Assembly (NCBI GenBank): GCA_902771095.1
Contig: CACXVH010000013.1
Location: forward strand, 1-37,505
Source of the DNA: an uncultured Pseudomonadota bacterium
Lineage (GTDB): Bacteria; Pseudomonadota; Alphaproteobacteria; Rs-D84
DNA length: 37,505 bases
Direction: 5' to 3'
The notes under the pieces are model-generated. The model had not been told where the DNA came from and searched no databases. It worked only from the letters and a program-made list of their open reading frames with translations. Both the position numbers and the translations under genes were made by a program. Position 1 is the first letter of the stretch. The number at the start of each line of letters is the position of its first letter. This document shows positions 8,273-17,458 of this stretch, one piece after another.

Positions 8273-8986
8273 ATGTATAAAATACCTTTTTATATCAGTG
8301 GTTTTATATCTTACTTTATTCCCGGTCGTTATCGCAGAAGATATGTGCGTGGGACGATAAATGTATTTTTCTTTTATCTCGCCATAGCGCGTTTTGTTAA
8401 ACACATCTATGGCATTCGTGTAAAAAACATCCGATTCGTTCGTCAGGTTAGTATGAACAGAATGATTTGTGTTGTTAACGATAGATACTATGTAAAAATA
8501 TTTCGCGATGTCACGGTAAAACAATTAAAAGATTATAAATTTTTGCTTGATTTTATCAGACCGTATTTGAAAGTAAAAATACCAGAAATTTTTGTTCATG
8601 ATACTATTCCTTTGTATGTTGCGGATAAATTACCCGGCAAAGATATGCGCGATTTTGATAAAACATCCATAATCAAAAACGAGAAAAAGATAAAATCTCA
8701 GGTGCTGGATATAATAAATGCCATGCAAAGTATTCCTTTGAATGCAATTCCAGATAACGAAAGATTTTTATTCCCGCTGCAATATAAAAAGACGGGCAAA
8801 AAACCAAAAATAGGGCGCGGTTCTGTTTTGGCGCATCTTGATTTGAATGCCAGCAATATACGTCTTGATGATAATTTTAATGTGGTCAGTATTGTTGATT
8901 GGGATTCGTTGTCTATTGTGGACAGTCCAGATATTGATAAAAACAGTTTTGAAAAATTATGGGAAATTCATAAAAAATCAAAATAA
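8273..8986 (+). CDS. Kinase-fold phosphotransferase (APH/choline-kinase-like)
   Basis: A 237-residue protein starting directly after the M23 stop codon, hence translationally coupled. The segment HLDLNASN near residue 188 matches the HxDxxxxN catalytic loop of aminoglycoside phosphotransferase/choline-kinase-type enzymes, and IVDWD about 15 residues later supplies the metal-binding Asp. YYVKIFRD (about 70) could carry the ATP-binding Lys. The N-terminal 40 residues are basic and aromatic (GRYRRRYVRG), reminiscent of envelope-sugar kinases. A role in phosphorylating a lipid or LPS sugar is inference. Resistance function is not implied. Confidence 0.65.
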   Translation: MYKIPFYISGFISYFIPGRYRRRYVRGTINVFFFYLAIARFVKHIYGIRVKNIRFVRQVSMNRMICVVNDRYYVKIFRDVTVKQLKDYKFLLDFIRPYLKVKIPEIFVHDTIPLYVADKLPGKDMRDFDKTSIIKNEKKIKSQVLDIINAMQSIPLNAIPDNERFLFPLQYKKTGKKPKIGRGSVLAHLDLNASNIRLDDNFNVVSIVDWDSLSIVDSPDIDKNSFEKLWEIHKKSK

Positions 8987-8988
8987 AA

Positions 8989-9195
8989 TTATTTTTTTGT
9001 TGAAACAAAAAGTGCAAAAAGCCATCCAATAAAAGTCCATCCAAACATCCATGAACCAACGCGGACACGCATTCTGTCGTATTTAGAAGAATCATTAACA
9101 ATCGCCAAATATGCGGGTGCCATTATTAAACATATCAAAACAAATACAGCAACCGCATATTTCAAAACCAGCAAAATATTAACCCCATGCCACAT
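8989..9195 (-). CDS. Small membrane protein of superinfection-immunity type
   Basis: A 68-residue protein with two hydrophobic segments (about 7-30 and 48-65). The C-terminal GWTFIGWLFALF closely matches the GWTxIGWxxAL signature of the family named after the phage T4 Imm protein (PF14373). Most bacterial members are of unknown role. The gene begins two bases after the eno stop and so belongs to the lptC-lptB-eno unit. It ends tail to tail with the kinase-fold gene, only two bases apart, with no visible terminator between. Confidence 0.65.
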   Translation of the reverse strand: MWHGVNILLVLKYAVAVFVLICLIMAPAYLAIVNDSSKYDRMRVRVGSWMFGWTFIGWLFALFVSTKK

Positions 9196-9197
9196 TT

Positions 9198-10490
<1,293 letters not shown>

Positions 10491-11222
10491 TTACATGGTG
10501 AAATTTTCGCCCAGGTATACTTTTTTAACCATTTTATCTTGGACGATTTCTTTGGATGTGCCATGCTTTAAGATTTGACCGTCATGTAAAACATAACTGT
10601 GGTCTGTGATGCCAAGCGTTTCGCGAACATTATGGTCAGTGATAATAACCCCAAGACCGCGATTTTTAAGTTGAGACACCATTTCACGAATTTCATTAAC
10701 CGCGATTGGATCAATCCCAGCAAATGGTTCGTCCAATAAAATAAATTTAGGGTCATTTGCCAAAGCACGTGCAATTTCAACGCGTCTGCGTTCACCGCCA
10801 GATAATGATGTCGCTGGATTTTTACGCAAAAATGTAATTGAAAATTCATCCAAAAGCGCGTTTAATTTTTCTTCTCTTTTTTTGCGATTCGGTTCAACTA
10901 TTTCCAAAACAGCCATAATATTATCTTCAACAGATAAACCACGAAAAACACTATTTTCCTGGGGCAGATAGCCAATGTGCAGGCGGGCGCGTTGATAAAA
11001 TGGCAGGTGCGTTATGTCTTGGGAATTTAAAAATATCTGACCCCCCGTTGCCGCCAATTGTCCAGTAATACAATAAAACGCAGTTGTTTTTCCAGCACCG
11101 TTCGGCCCAAGTAGCCCCACAGATTCACCCTGGGATGCAATCATGGAAATATCGCGCAAGACAACACGATTTCCATAACTTTTAGATAAATGTTCAACAC
11201 GCAATACAGATTTTTTTATCAT
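10491..11222 (-). CDS. lptB: LPS export ABC transporter ATPase LptB
   Basis: LptB is the cytosolic ATPase of the LptB2FGC machine that extracts lipopolysaccharide from the inner membrane. At 243 residues it is typical. It shows Walker A GPNGAGKTT (39-47), the Q-loop LPQENSVFRGLSVEDN, the signature LSGGERRRVEIARAL, and Walker B FILLDEPFAGIDP with the H-loop IITDHNV. LPQENSVFR and FAGIDP are characteristic of LptB rather than of other ABC ATPases. It overlaps lptC by four bases (ATGA), a translational coupling arrangement. Confidence 0.95.
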   Translation of the reverse strand: MIKKSVLRVEHLSKSYGNRVVLRDISMIASQGESVGLLGPNGAGKTTAFYCITGQLAATGGQIFLNSQDITHLPFYQRARLHIGYLPQENSVFRGLSVEDNIMAVLEIVEPNRKKREEKLNALLDEFSITFLRKNPATSLSGGERRRVEIARALANDPKFILLDEPFAGIDPIAVNEIREMVSQLKNRGLGVIITDHNVRETLGITDHSYVLHDGQILKHGTSKEIVQDKMVKKVYLGENFTM

Positions 11223-11698
11223 AATCTTATCACCATTTTATCTGTTAATATTTTATCGCCATTACTAGAATTTATGCGAACATTACCGGTTAAAGTCAAG
11301 ACATTTTCTTTGTGATTAAATTGACCAGATATGGCAGATATTTTATCTGTGACCTTACCCTTGCTTGTTTTACGAGTGATTATTCCAGATGGTTTTTCTA
11401 AAAAAACTATGTCTGGTTTGCCGTATTCTTGATGACCAGACACAGCATTAATTTTGAAAGGGTTGCCATCTTTGTCTGTGCCAGAAAAAGAAGCATTTGT
11501 CATTTTGAATTGGTTTGTGACAACATCACGCATATTTACCGCGCGTATCGGTGTCCACAAAATTTGTTTGGTTAAAAACGGTGCGGCTACCAAAATTGCA
11601 ACCATAACCAAACCCCAGCCAGTAAAGAAAAATTGCCATAATCGGGTAAGCCGTTTGTGTTTCGAAATGATTATAAGATTGCGATGATTCTGTTGCAT
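11219..11698 (-). CDS. lptC: LPS export protein LptC, short form
   Basis: A 159-residue single-pass inner-membrane protein (membrane segment about 26-46) with a beta-rich periplasmic part: AVSGHQEYGKPDIVFLEKP, ISAISGQFNHKENVLTLTGN, and a final ILTDKMVIRL. LptC is usually around 190 residues or more, and this one stops after the first jellyroll-like half. It sits directly before lptB; the lptA gene usual between them is absent. No Shine-Dalgarno is visible. TTGCAT-N17-TACACT ends seven bases before the ATG, so the message may be leaderless. Confidence 0.8.
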   Translation of the reverse strand: MQQNHRNLIIISKHKRLTRLWQFFFTGWGLVMVAILVAAPFLTKQILWTPIRAVNMRDVVTNQFKMTNASFSGTDKDGNPFKINAVSGHQEYGKPDIVFLEKPSGIITRKTSKGKVTDKISAISGQFNHKENVLTLTGNVRINSSNGDKILTDKMVIRL

Positions 11699-11765
11699 AA
11701 TATGCAGTGTAGCGATTTATAAATAAAAATGCAATTTTTATATTTATATAATCTTTTTTTGGTGA

Positions 11766-11785
11766 TATAATGTTCAAAAAGAGAG
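11766..11785 (+). promoter_or_regulatory. -10 element and AGAGAG ribosome site of the 11787 gene
   Basis: TATAAT at 11766-11771 is followed by a short leader containing AAGAGAGA directly before the ATG at 11787. No good -35 is visible. The AGAGAG ribosome site, in place of AGGAGG, recurs at other genes in the window. Confidence 0.45.
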
Positions 11786-11786
11786 A

Positions 11787-12605
11787 ATGAAAAAATTACT
11801 TTTCATCTTTGTTGCCTTTGCCTGTGCGACTTCGTCGTGGGGTGCGGTTAATGTCAAAACCACCGGGGTAAAAAAGGCCGCGCCTGTGGCAACTAAGCAA
11901 ACTGATAAGATGGAAACAGCAACTAGTTTGTTGCCGACTGTTGTTGGGTTGGTTGCTAATGTAAAGGCGTTAAGTGTTCAACAACAACAATTGACTGCTG
12001 ATTGTGCACCGACATCCAGCGAAATCGAAACTGTTAATAATCTGGTCAAAGAATGGGCAAAGACAGGAACTGTGACAGCAAGTGTGGCAGAAAGTGGTCT
12101 GGGTAGCTATTGTGGTCCAGAGCAGAAAAAAAATAGCTCGGGCTATTATCATAATTATATGGAATATGCAGATAAAAATGAATCATGCTATGAAAACTTT
12201 TCTGCCACAGATGACGAAGAGACAATTTGGTATTTGTTTCCAAAGGCCAGCAAGACAGAGATATGTGATTCTGTAAGTAAAAAGAATTGTAAAAATATTT
12301 CTAATATTTACGATATATTTGCAAGAATACCTTTTTCTGAAGAAGATTATACAGAGGCAGAAGCAAAAAAGATTTCAAAGTTCATAGAAAAAATGAATAA
12401 GTGTGCACCAGGTAAGTTAAATGCTGCGCGGCGTGAATTATATGGCAATTTCTTGACCCAGGCATTGGGCAGTGTGGGACAATCTACGGGTGCAGCGGGA
12501 ACTGCATCTGTGTTAGAGTCGGTGTCCAGTATGGGTGGTTCTGGGAATATACAATCTATGTTACCATCACTGGGACAAATGGCTGGTCAGGTTTTGGATA
12601 AATAA
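11787..12605 (+). CDS. Secreted protein of unknown function
   Basis: The 272-residue product has a clear signal peptide (MKKLLFIFVAFACATSSWGA) with probable cleavage after residue 20. The mature part is Lys/Thr rich at first, then a Cys-containing region (about 70-205: C74, then pairs around CGPEQK, ESCYENF, EICDSVSKKNCKN, NKCAPG). It ends in a Ser/Gly-rich segment. I recognise no domain. The even number of Cys residues suggests disulfides in the periplasm or outside. It precedes the OmpA lipoprotein on the same strand, 92 bases away, but that gene has its own promoter. Confidence 0.75.
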   Translation: MKKLLFIFVAFACATSSWGAVNVKTTGVKKAAPVATKQTDKMETATSLLPTVVGLVANVKALSVQQQQLTADCAPTSSEIETVNNLVKEWAKTGTVTASVAESGLGSYCGPEQKKNSSGYYHNYMEYADKNESCYENFSATDDEETIWYLFPKASKTEICDSVSKKNCKNISNIYDIFARIPFSEEDYTEAEAKKISKFIEKMNKCAPGKLNAARRELYGNFLTQALGSVGQSTGAAGTASVLESVSSMGGSGNIQSMLPSLGQMAGQVLDK

Positions 12606-12630
12606 ATTTTGTAAATTCATACTTTTTCTC

Positions 12631-12659
12631 TTTACTAGATTTGCGAAAATCTGTATAAT
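12631..12659 (+). promoter_or_regulatory. Promoter of the OmpA lipoprotein with internal dyad
   Basis: TTTACT (12631-12636) and TATAAT (12654-12659) are 17 bases apart. The spacer holds a perfect inverted repeat AGATTT-GCGA-AAATCT (12637-12652) that fills the space between the two hexamers. A repressor bound there would block the polymerase, so it is a candidate operator. The repeat alone is short enough to be chance. Confidence 0.5.
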
Positions 12660-12697
12660 AGTATAAGTATGTATGTTTCTAAGGAAAGGAATAAAAC

Positions 12698-14383
12698 ATG
12701 AAAAACATGGGCTGGATGTGGTCTTATTCGTTGTTGGTGTGCTTCGTTTTGGCGGGATGCGCTGGGACTGGTGGTGGTGATTATGTATATGATACACCAA
12801 CTGTTGATTATGTAGAAAGATTAAATGTTAATGATGCACCGCATCAAGAATCTTTTCTTAATCAATTGGCGATGAACTATCGTTCTTATGCCTTGTATAA
12901 TGCCAGAACAAGTGGATATCCCGAAGTTGGCGAATTGTTTGCGCAAAAGGCAATAAGTGCTTTTTCCGGCGAAACACCTTTCCCAGAAAGTTTGGATAAT
13001 TGGCAAATCCCTGATGAAAATGAAAGATTCGCGATATATAATGGATATAACGCTTTGATGAACGAATTAAGAAATGATGCAGTGGCGGCACAACCTAAAT
13101 TGGCGGCTGAGGCCCAGGCGAAATTTGATTGCTGGATATCTGCCGCCGCCAGTGGGCAAGATGCGACTGCCCGTGAATGTCAAGACCGTTTCCAAACAAC
13201 AATGGATGTTTTGGCAGATTGTGACCATACTGTGTCTGGGGTGCCAGAATACTCGCAAGGCATGGGTGCAAATATGGCAACAGCATCTGTTGTTACAAAC
13301 ACTGTTAATGGAACAAAGGAAGAACGTTATTATCCAGAAACACGCCGTTTAAGTGCGGTGTCTGGTATGTCGCGTTCTCGTGATGGGGTGATGATTATTA
13401 ATAATGTAAATGTTCCTGCATCATCCAATTTGATTCAACCAATTCCTGTCCCCCAGGTTGCCCCTGTGCAACAAGAACAGCAAGCACCAATAGTATTTAA
13501 TCAAAATATTTATGGTGGTGAAGATAATGTCAATGGCGGGGCAGATACTTTTAATATTTCAGAAGATAATTCAAGTCCGTGTGAAAGATGTATGGCTTCG
13601 CCTGCAGTTGCGGCTGAAACACCTGCTTGTAATCAATGTCAAATGGAGGTGGTCGAAGATAGGGATGGCTATGTGACGCGTGAAGAATTTATAAGTTTGA
13701 TGTTGGCTTTGCGTTCTGAATTGGCAGAAATAAATGCGCGTTTGGATAATATGGACAATAAATCTGCGGGTGCCCCTGTAAGTGTGCCTGTTTCTGTTCA
13801 GGTTTCAACACCTGGAAATTCAAACACACCGATTAACTTGCCACCGTTACCAGAACAGAAGCCAGTTGTGGTAAATACACCGGCACCAATGATTTTACCT
13901 GTGCAGCAAAAACCAGAAAAGACCATTATCAAGGTTCAACAGATTCCGTCGGAACCAAGACAACGTATAATGGAAGAAATTTTGGAAATCAGATTTGATT
14001 TTGACAAGGCAACAATTAAACCTGAATATGACAGTATTATCAGACAATTGGCTGCTACAACCCAGGCAAACAAAAATGTGCGTGTTTCGGTTGTCGGTCA
14101 TACTGATACGGCGGGTTCTAATGCTTATAACTATGCGTTGGGTGGTCGTCGGGCAGAGGCCGTTCAGAAAATGTTGATTGAATACGGAATACCTGCTTCC
14201 CAGATTGTTGCAGTATCTGCGGGCGAAGAAGATTTGAAGGTTCCAACCCCAAATAATACACCTAATGCGGCAAATCGTCGTGTTCGTGTTGTAAAGGAAA
14301 CGCAATACACGGAACAACCACAACCAACCCCAATCATAGTGGAAGAATACACAGAGGCCGAAACTTGCGATGAATGTGAATAA
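12698..14383 (+). CDS. OmpA-family outer-membrane lipoprotein, peptidoglycan binding
   Basis: A 561-residue lipoprotein: the signal peptide ends in the lipobox LAGC with C21 as the acylated residue. The N-terminal domain (about 40-190) is helical and unrecognised. A low-complexity Pro/Val/Gln-rich middle follows, with a CERC...CNQC cysteine cluster (about 297-315) and a short coiled coil (about 330-355). The C-terminal OmpA domain (about 425-540) has IRFDFDKATIKPEY, VVGHTDTAGSNAYNYALGGRRAEAV and NRRVRV, which bind diaminopimelate of peptidoglycan. It is much longer than Pal and likely tethers the outer membrane to the wall. Ribosome site AAGGAAAGGA is strong. Confidence 0.9.
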   Translation: MKNMGWMWSYSLLVCFVLAGCAGTGGGDYVYDTPTVDYVERLNVNDAPHQESFLNQLAMNYRSYALYNARTSGYPEVGELFAQKAISAFSGETPFPESLDNWQIPDENERFAIYNGYNALMNELRNDAVAAQPKLAAEAQAKFDCWISAAASGQDATARECQDRFQTTMDVLADCDHTVSGVPEYSQGMGANMATASVVTNTVNGTKEERYYPETRRLSAVSGMSRSRDGVMIINNVNVPASSNLIQPIPVPQVAPVQQEQQAPIVFNQNIYGGEDNVNGGADTFNISEDNSSPCERCMASPAVAAETPACNQCQMEVVEDRDGYVTREEFISLMLALRSELAEINARLDNMDNKSAGAPVSVPVSVQVSTPGNSNTPINLPPLPEQKPVVVNTPAPMILPVQQKPEKTIIKVQQIPSEPRQRIMEEILEIRFDFDKATIKPEYDSIIRQLAATTQANKNVRVSVVGHTDTAGSNAYNYALGGRRAEAVQKMLIEYGIPASQIVAVSAGEEDLKVPTPNNTPNAANRRVRVVKETQYTEQPQPTPIIVEEYTEAETCDECE

Positions 14384-14397
14384 GGGTGTAAAAAATA

Positions 14398-14458
14398 TTG
14401 ACAAAAAACGCTTGACAAAAAAATCTCTTGATGTATAATCGTTACAGATTTCAAGAGA
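14398..14458 (+). promoter_or_regulatory. Strong promoter with flanking inverted repeat, upstream of the 47-residue ORF
   Basis: TTGACA (14412-14417) and TATAAT (14434-14439) are perfect hexamers with a 16-base spacer; a second TTGACA lies at 14398-14403. The inverted repeat TCTCTTGA (14424-14431) / TCAAGAGA (14451-14458) brackets the -10 with 19 bases between arms. It could be an operator, or the right arm could be used separately in the leader. Confidence 0.6.
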
Positions 14459-14481
14459 GATAAAGCATAAAAGGTAATAAT

Positions 14482-14625
14482 ATGGACAACAAAGAATCTT
14501 TTGAAAATGCTATTAAAAACATCGAAATCAAAAATGCTGTGCAAAAGATGAAGGCGGTTAATTTTGCTGCGGAATTTGCAAAGCGCGGTGTTAACATAGA
14601 TTCTGGTTTTTCGGAAGAAAAGTAA
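14482..14625 (+). CDS. 47-residue protein of unknown function
   Basis: The frame begins MDNKESFENAIKNIEIKNAV, continues with QKMKAVNFAAEFAKRG and ends in SGFSEEK. It is charged, probably helical, and has no signal peptide. AAAGG lies eight bases before the ATG. It has its own near-perfect promoter and its own terminator, so it is a free-standing short transcription unit. This strongly suggests a real, well-expressed small protein. I do not recognise the family, and no function is proposed. An alternative is that the transcript acts as a small RNA. Confidence 0.65.
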   Translation: MDNKESFENAIKNIEIKNAVQKMKAVNFAAEFAKRGVNIDSGFSEEK

Positions 14626-14631
14626 GAATTG

Positions 14632-14655
14632 TGTGACCCGTTTGGGTCACATTTT
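14632..14655 (+). terminator. Terminator of the 47-residue ORF
   Basis: TGTGACCC (14632-14639) and GGGTCACA (14644-14651) form an 8-bp stem with a GTTT loop, followed by TTTT. Confidence 0.8.
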
Positions 14656-14665
14656 CGTAAATGTC

Positions 14666-14694
14666 TTGACTTTTTAGTGCTTTTTTACTATAAT
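14666..14694 (+). promoter_or_regulatory. rho promoter
   Basis: TTGACT (14666-14671) and TATAAT (14689-14694) with a 17-base spacer lie 60 bases before the rho ATG. The roughly 54-base leader contains GCGAA/TTCGC, which can form a small hairpin; rho is often autoregulated through its leader, but nothing here proves it. Confidence 0.7.
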
Positions 14695-14754
14695 AGCGAC
14701 AGTTCAAAGCGGCGAAATTCTTCGTTCGCATTCCCACAAAAAAAGGTATTTTTT

Positions 14755-16023
14755 ATGCATGTAAATGAATTAAAGACAAAGTCACCTCAACAATTGTTGA
14801 AGATGGCAGAAGATATGGGGATTGAAAATCCTGCTCAATTAAATGTTCAACAACTGCGTTTCGCGGTGATGCGTGTTTATGCGGCTGATAAATCTATTAC
14901 TTTGATTGGTGATGGGGTATTGGAACGTATGCCTGATGGTTTTGGCTTTTTGCGCGCACCGGAAAGTAATTATTTGGCAGGACCTGATGATTTGTATGTA
15001 TCGCCAACCCTAATCAAAAAATATGGATTAAAGACCGGCGATTATGTTGAGGGTCAAATTCAGGCGCCACAAAATGAATCTGAACGTTATTTTGCTTTGG
15101 AAACTATTGAACGCGTTAATGGTGATAACCCTGAAAAATTGCGTCATCGTATTTCTTTTGATGATATGACACCACTTTATCCAGATGAAAAATTAAAGAT
15201 GGAAGTGGAAAACGACACAGACAAAGGGCGCAATTTGTCTGCGCGTGTTATTGATTTGATTTCGCCGACCGGTAAGGGGCAACGTTCTTTGATTGTTGCG
15301 CCACCAAGAACTGGAAAAACTGTTATGTTGCAAAATATCGCACATTCAATCGCGACAAACTATCCAGATGTTAAATTGATTGTTTTGTTGATTGACGAAC
15401 GACCAGAAGAAGTGACTGATATGCAACGCAGTGTTCGTGGCGAAGTGATTTCATCTACCTTTGATGAACCTGCAACCCGTCATATTCAAGTTGCGGAAAT
15501 GGTCATTGAAAAGGCAAAACGCCTTGTCGAATCGGGGCAAGATGTTGTTATATTGCTTGATTCAATTACTCGTCTTGGTCGTGCATACAACACTGTTGTT
15601 CCATCCAGTGGAAAGGTTTTAACAGGTGGTGTTGATGCGTATGCTTTGCAAAGACCAAAAAGATTTTTTGGTGCCGCCCGTAATATCGAAGGTGGTGGGT
15701 CTTTGACGATTATTGCGACCGCTTTGATAGATACTGGTTCCAAAATGGACGAAGTCGTTTTTGAAGAATTCAAAGGAACAGGTAACAGCGAAATTATTTT
15801 AGACAGAAAATTGTCTGATAAGCGCGTGTATCCGGCGATTGATATTACAAAGTCCGGTACGCGTAAGGAAGATTTGTTGGTGTCCAAAGATACACTTTCA
15901 AAAATGTATGTTTTGCGCCGCATAATCAATCCAATGGGAACATTGGAAGCAATGGAATTTTTATTAGATAAATTAAGATTAACCAAAACTAATGCAGATT
16001 TCTTTGCTTCGATGAATCAATAA
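14755..16023 (+). CDS. rho: Transcription termination factor Rho
   Basis: Rho is the hexameric RNA helicase that ends transcription of untranslated RNA. The 422-residue product starts at the ATG after AAAAGG; the frame runs upstream over the promoter but that part is not coding. An N-terminal helical domain is followed by the RNA-binding cold-shock fold ([20 protein letters not shown]), Walker A APPRTGKT, Walker [17 protein letters not shown], the Q-loop/R-loop region [20 protein letters not shown] and the arginine region [11 protein letters not shown]. All catalytic segments are intact. It is monocistronic between its own promoter and terminator. Confidence 0.97.
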   Translation: MHVNELKTKSPQQLLKMAEDMGIENPAQLNVQQLRFAVMRVYAADKSITLIGDGVLERMPDGFGFLRAPESNYLAGPDDLYVSPTLIKKYGLKTGDYVEGQIQAPQNESERYFALETIERVNGDNPEKLRHRISFDDMTPLYPDEKLKMEVENDTDKGRNLSARVIDLISPTGKGQRSLIVAPPRTGKTVMLQNIAHSIATNYPDVKLIVLLIDERPEEVTDMQRSVRGEVISSTFDEPATRHIQVAEMVIEKAKRLVESGQDVVILLDSITRLGRAYNTVVPSSGKVLTGGVDAYALQRPKRFFGAARNIEGGGSLTIIATALIDTGSKMDEVVFEEFKGTGNSEIILDRKLSDKRVYPAIDITKSGTRKEDLLVSKDTLSKMYVLRRIINPMGTLEAMEFLLDKLRLTKTNADFFASMNQ

Positions 16024-16028
16024 AAAAC

Positions 16029-16051
16029 AAAACCGCCGAAATGGCGGTTTT
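16029..16051 (+). terminator. rho terminator
   Basis: AAAACCGCC (16029-16037), loop GAAAT, GGCGGTTTT (16043-16051): a 9-bp stem ending in a T-run. Confidence 0.85.
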
Positions 16052-16065
16052 TAAATGGAGAAAAA

Positions 16066-16293
16066 ATGAATAAAATATATTTTATAGTTTTGATAAGCGC
16101 TTTTGTTTTTGGCGCTTATTTTTATGGGGTAAATATTACAAATGCGAAATGTCGTGAAAAACAATCGCAAAATAATTTAATAGAAATTCAACAAATAGAA
16201 AGAAACAAAAGGATTATTCGTGATACGGTTTATAAAACTGGTGTGCGTGACATTCGTCGCATCTTGCGCGATAAATACACCATCGCAGAATAG
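16066..16293 (+). CDS. Rz-like inner-membrane spanin (i-spanin)
   Basis: This 75-residue protein has an N-terminal membrane segment (about 4-22, then YGVNITNAKC) and a charged periplasmic coiled coil with heptad-like Gln/Glu/Arg/Ile spacing. That is the layout of phage i-spanins, which join an outer-membrane lipoprotein to disrupt the outer membrane at lysis. The main support is the lipoprotein gene embedded in its 3' end in another frame. It has a GGAG site six bases before the ATG. No holin, endolysin or phage structural gene is nearby. It could be a prophage remnant or a domesticated pair. The call rests on architecture, not on a motif. Confidence 0.55.
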   Translation: MNKIYFIVLISAFVFGAYFYGVNITNAKCREKQSQNNLIEIQQIERNKRIIRDTVYKTGVRDIRRILRDKYTIAE

Positions 16294-16402
16294 GGCGATT
16301 CGTAATTGCGACATAATATATGGTCGTGCATCGGACTGGGAATCAATAAGCGATGATTTAGCCAGAAATATTTACGAACATAATTTAAAGTGTGATGATT
16401 AG
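16220..16402 (+). CDS. Rz1-like outer-membrane lipoprotein (o-spanin), GTG start inside the Rz-like gene
   Basis: A 60-residue product in a different frame, overlapping the i-spanin by 74 bases. The start is GTG with AAAAGGA seven bases upstream. The signal segment MIRFIKLVCVTFVASC ends in a lipobox (VASC, C16), giving a 44-45-residue mature lipoprotein. The mature part ends SDDLARNIYEHNLKCDD, which resembles the SxDxxSxxxxxxIxxHN tail common in small lipoproteins next to Rz in phages. Its 3' end overlaps the convergent 16399 gene by four bases. The embedded start, own ribosome site and lipobox make it unlikely to be a shadow frame. Confidence 0.6.
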   Translation: MIRFIKLVCVTFVASCAINTPSQNRAIRNCDIIYGRASDWESISDDLARNIYEHNLKCDD

Positions 16403-17370
16403 TCCTTGTAACTTTCGACAACACTTTCTGCGGCATTTTGTATTTTTTGCAAAGTTTTTTCGTATGTTTCGCAATCGCGTGCAATTTCAGATTTATATGC
16501 ATCGCGCATATTTGATGCCATATATGAACAAGCGCGCAAATGTCGAACACAATATTCATGCCCAGTATTAAAGGCATTTTGACCGCGAATACGACTTTGC
16601 GAATCGGGCCATTCGATATTCAGTGCATTTTCAATATTAACCCATGGGTTTGTATGAGTGTAAATACCAATTGTTTGATCCCAATATTCTTTGATTTCTT
16701 CACTGGTTGCATCAGGATTGCTGTATTGTAATTTTATTATTTGTTGAATTAAGTCGTCTATTTTGTTTTGATATTCGGCATCAATTTGCGATAGTTTCGC
16801 ACTGCAATAACAGCGATTGTATGCAGTATCTTCGCGCTGGCAATACATTTCCATACATTCTTTGTAATCGGCGAAACAGCGTTGAGATGATACGCGCTCT
16901 GTCACGGTAGATGTTGTTGCCCTGGCCGGGGTCGTGTTGCGTGATGCTGATACAGTATTTGTTCGTGCAGATACAGTTTGAACATTTCGACCATTAGATG
17001 TGCGCGGATTTGATGTCGCACTTGCCACGCGTGCGGTTGTCGAAGTGCCACGCGGAACAACACGGCGAGTGTCAGAATTATTAGTTGAATACGAAGTGTT
17101 ATTCACTGTTGCAGCGCGTGCATTTGTATTCCGCTTAATAACTCTGCGTTTGCCAATCGGTGCGGACGAAATAGAATTGCTGGTATTCGTGGAAATATTT
17201 TTTTTGTTTGTGTTGGGTGCCTGGGTATTGTTTAATCTGTATGGATAAACATCATCGTGCGATGTAACAGTAGTAAATTTTTTCGGAATAAAATTATTTG
17301 TCTTGCCAATTGCCATCGCGACAGACGTAAATAACACAGCCATTAAAAAAAATGATAATCTTTTTCCCAT
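16399..17370 (-). CDS. Secreted Cys-motif protein with low-complexity Ser/Thr/Asn/Arg region
   Basis: The 323-residue product has a signal peptide (LSFFLMAVLFTSVAMA, cleavage near residue 20). Residues about 45-160 are low complexity, rich in Thr, Ser, Asn and Arg, with RR pairs. A Cys-bearing helical domain follows: C165-x6-C172-M-x3-C177, then C187-x-C189, and C274-x6-C281 and C300 near the end. The C-x6-C-x4-C spacing recurs in the proteins at 24249 and 25705, suggesting a shared secreted family. No known domain is recognised. A TAAAAT ends six bases before the ATG with no Shine-Dalgarno, so the message may be leaderless. Confidence 0.75.
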   Translation of the reverse strand: MGKRLSFFLMAVLFTSVAMAIGKTNNFIPKKFTTVTSHDDVYPYRLNNTQAPNTNKKNISTNTSNSISSAPIGKRRVIKRNTNARAATVNNTSYSTNNSDTRRVVPRGTSTTARVASATSNPRTSNGRNVQTVSARTNTVSASRNTTPARATTSTVTERVSSQRCFADYKECMEMYCQREDTAYNRCYCSAKLSQIDAEYQNKIDDLIQQIIKLQYSNPDATSEEIKEYWDQTIGIYTHTNPWVNIENALNIEWPDSQSRIRGQNAFNTGHEYCVRHLRACSYMASNMRDAYKSEIARDCETYEKTLQKIQNAAESVVESYKD

Positions 17371-17458
17371 ACTTTTATTTTACATTTTTTTGCGAAAATA
17401 AACAACATCTTTTTTGTTAAAAAAAAGAAAATACGATACCTTGGCGAGAGAAAAGATT

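Noticed and set aside
13895-14404. Long minus-strand frame opposite the OmpA lipoprotein
   Set aside because: A shadow of the conserved OmpA coding sequence; the product has no recognisable features and the plus-strand protein is certain.
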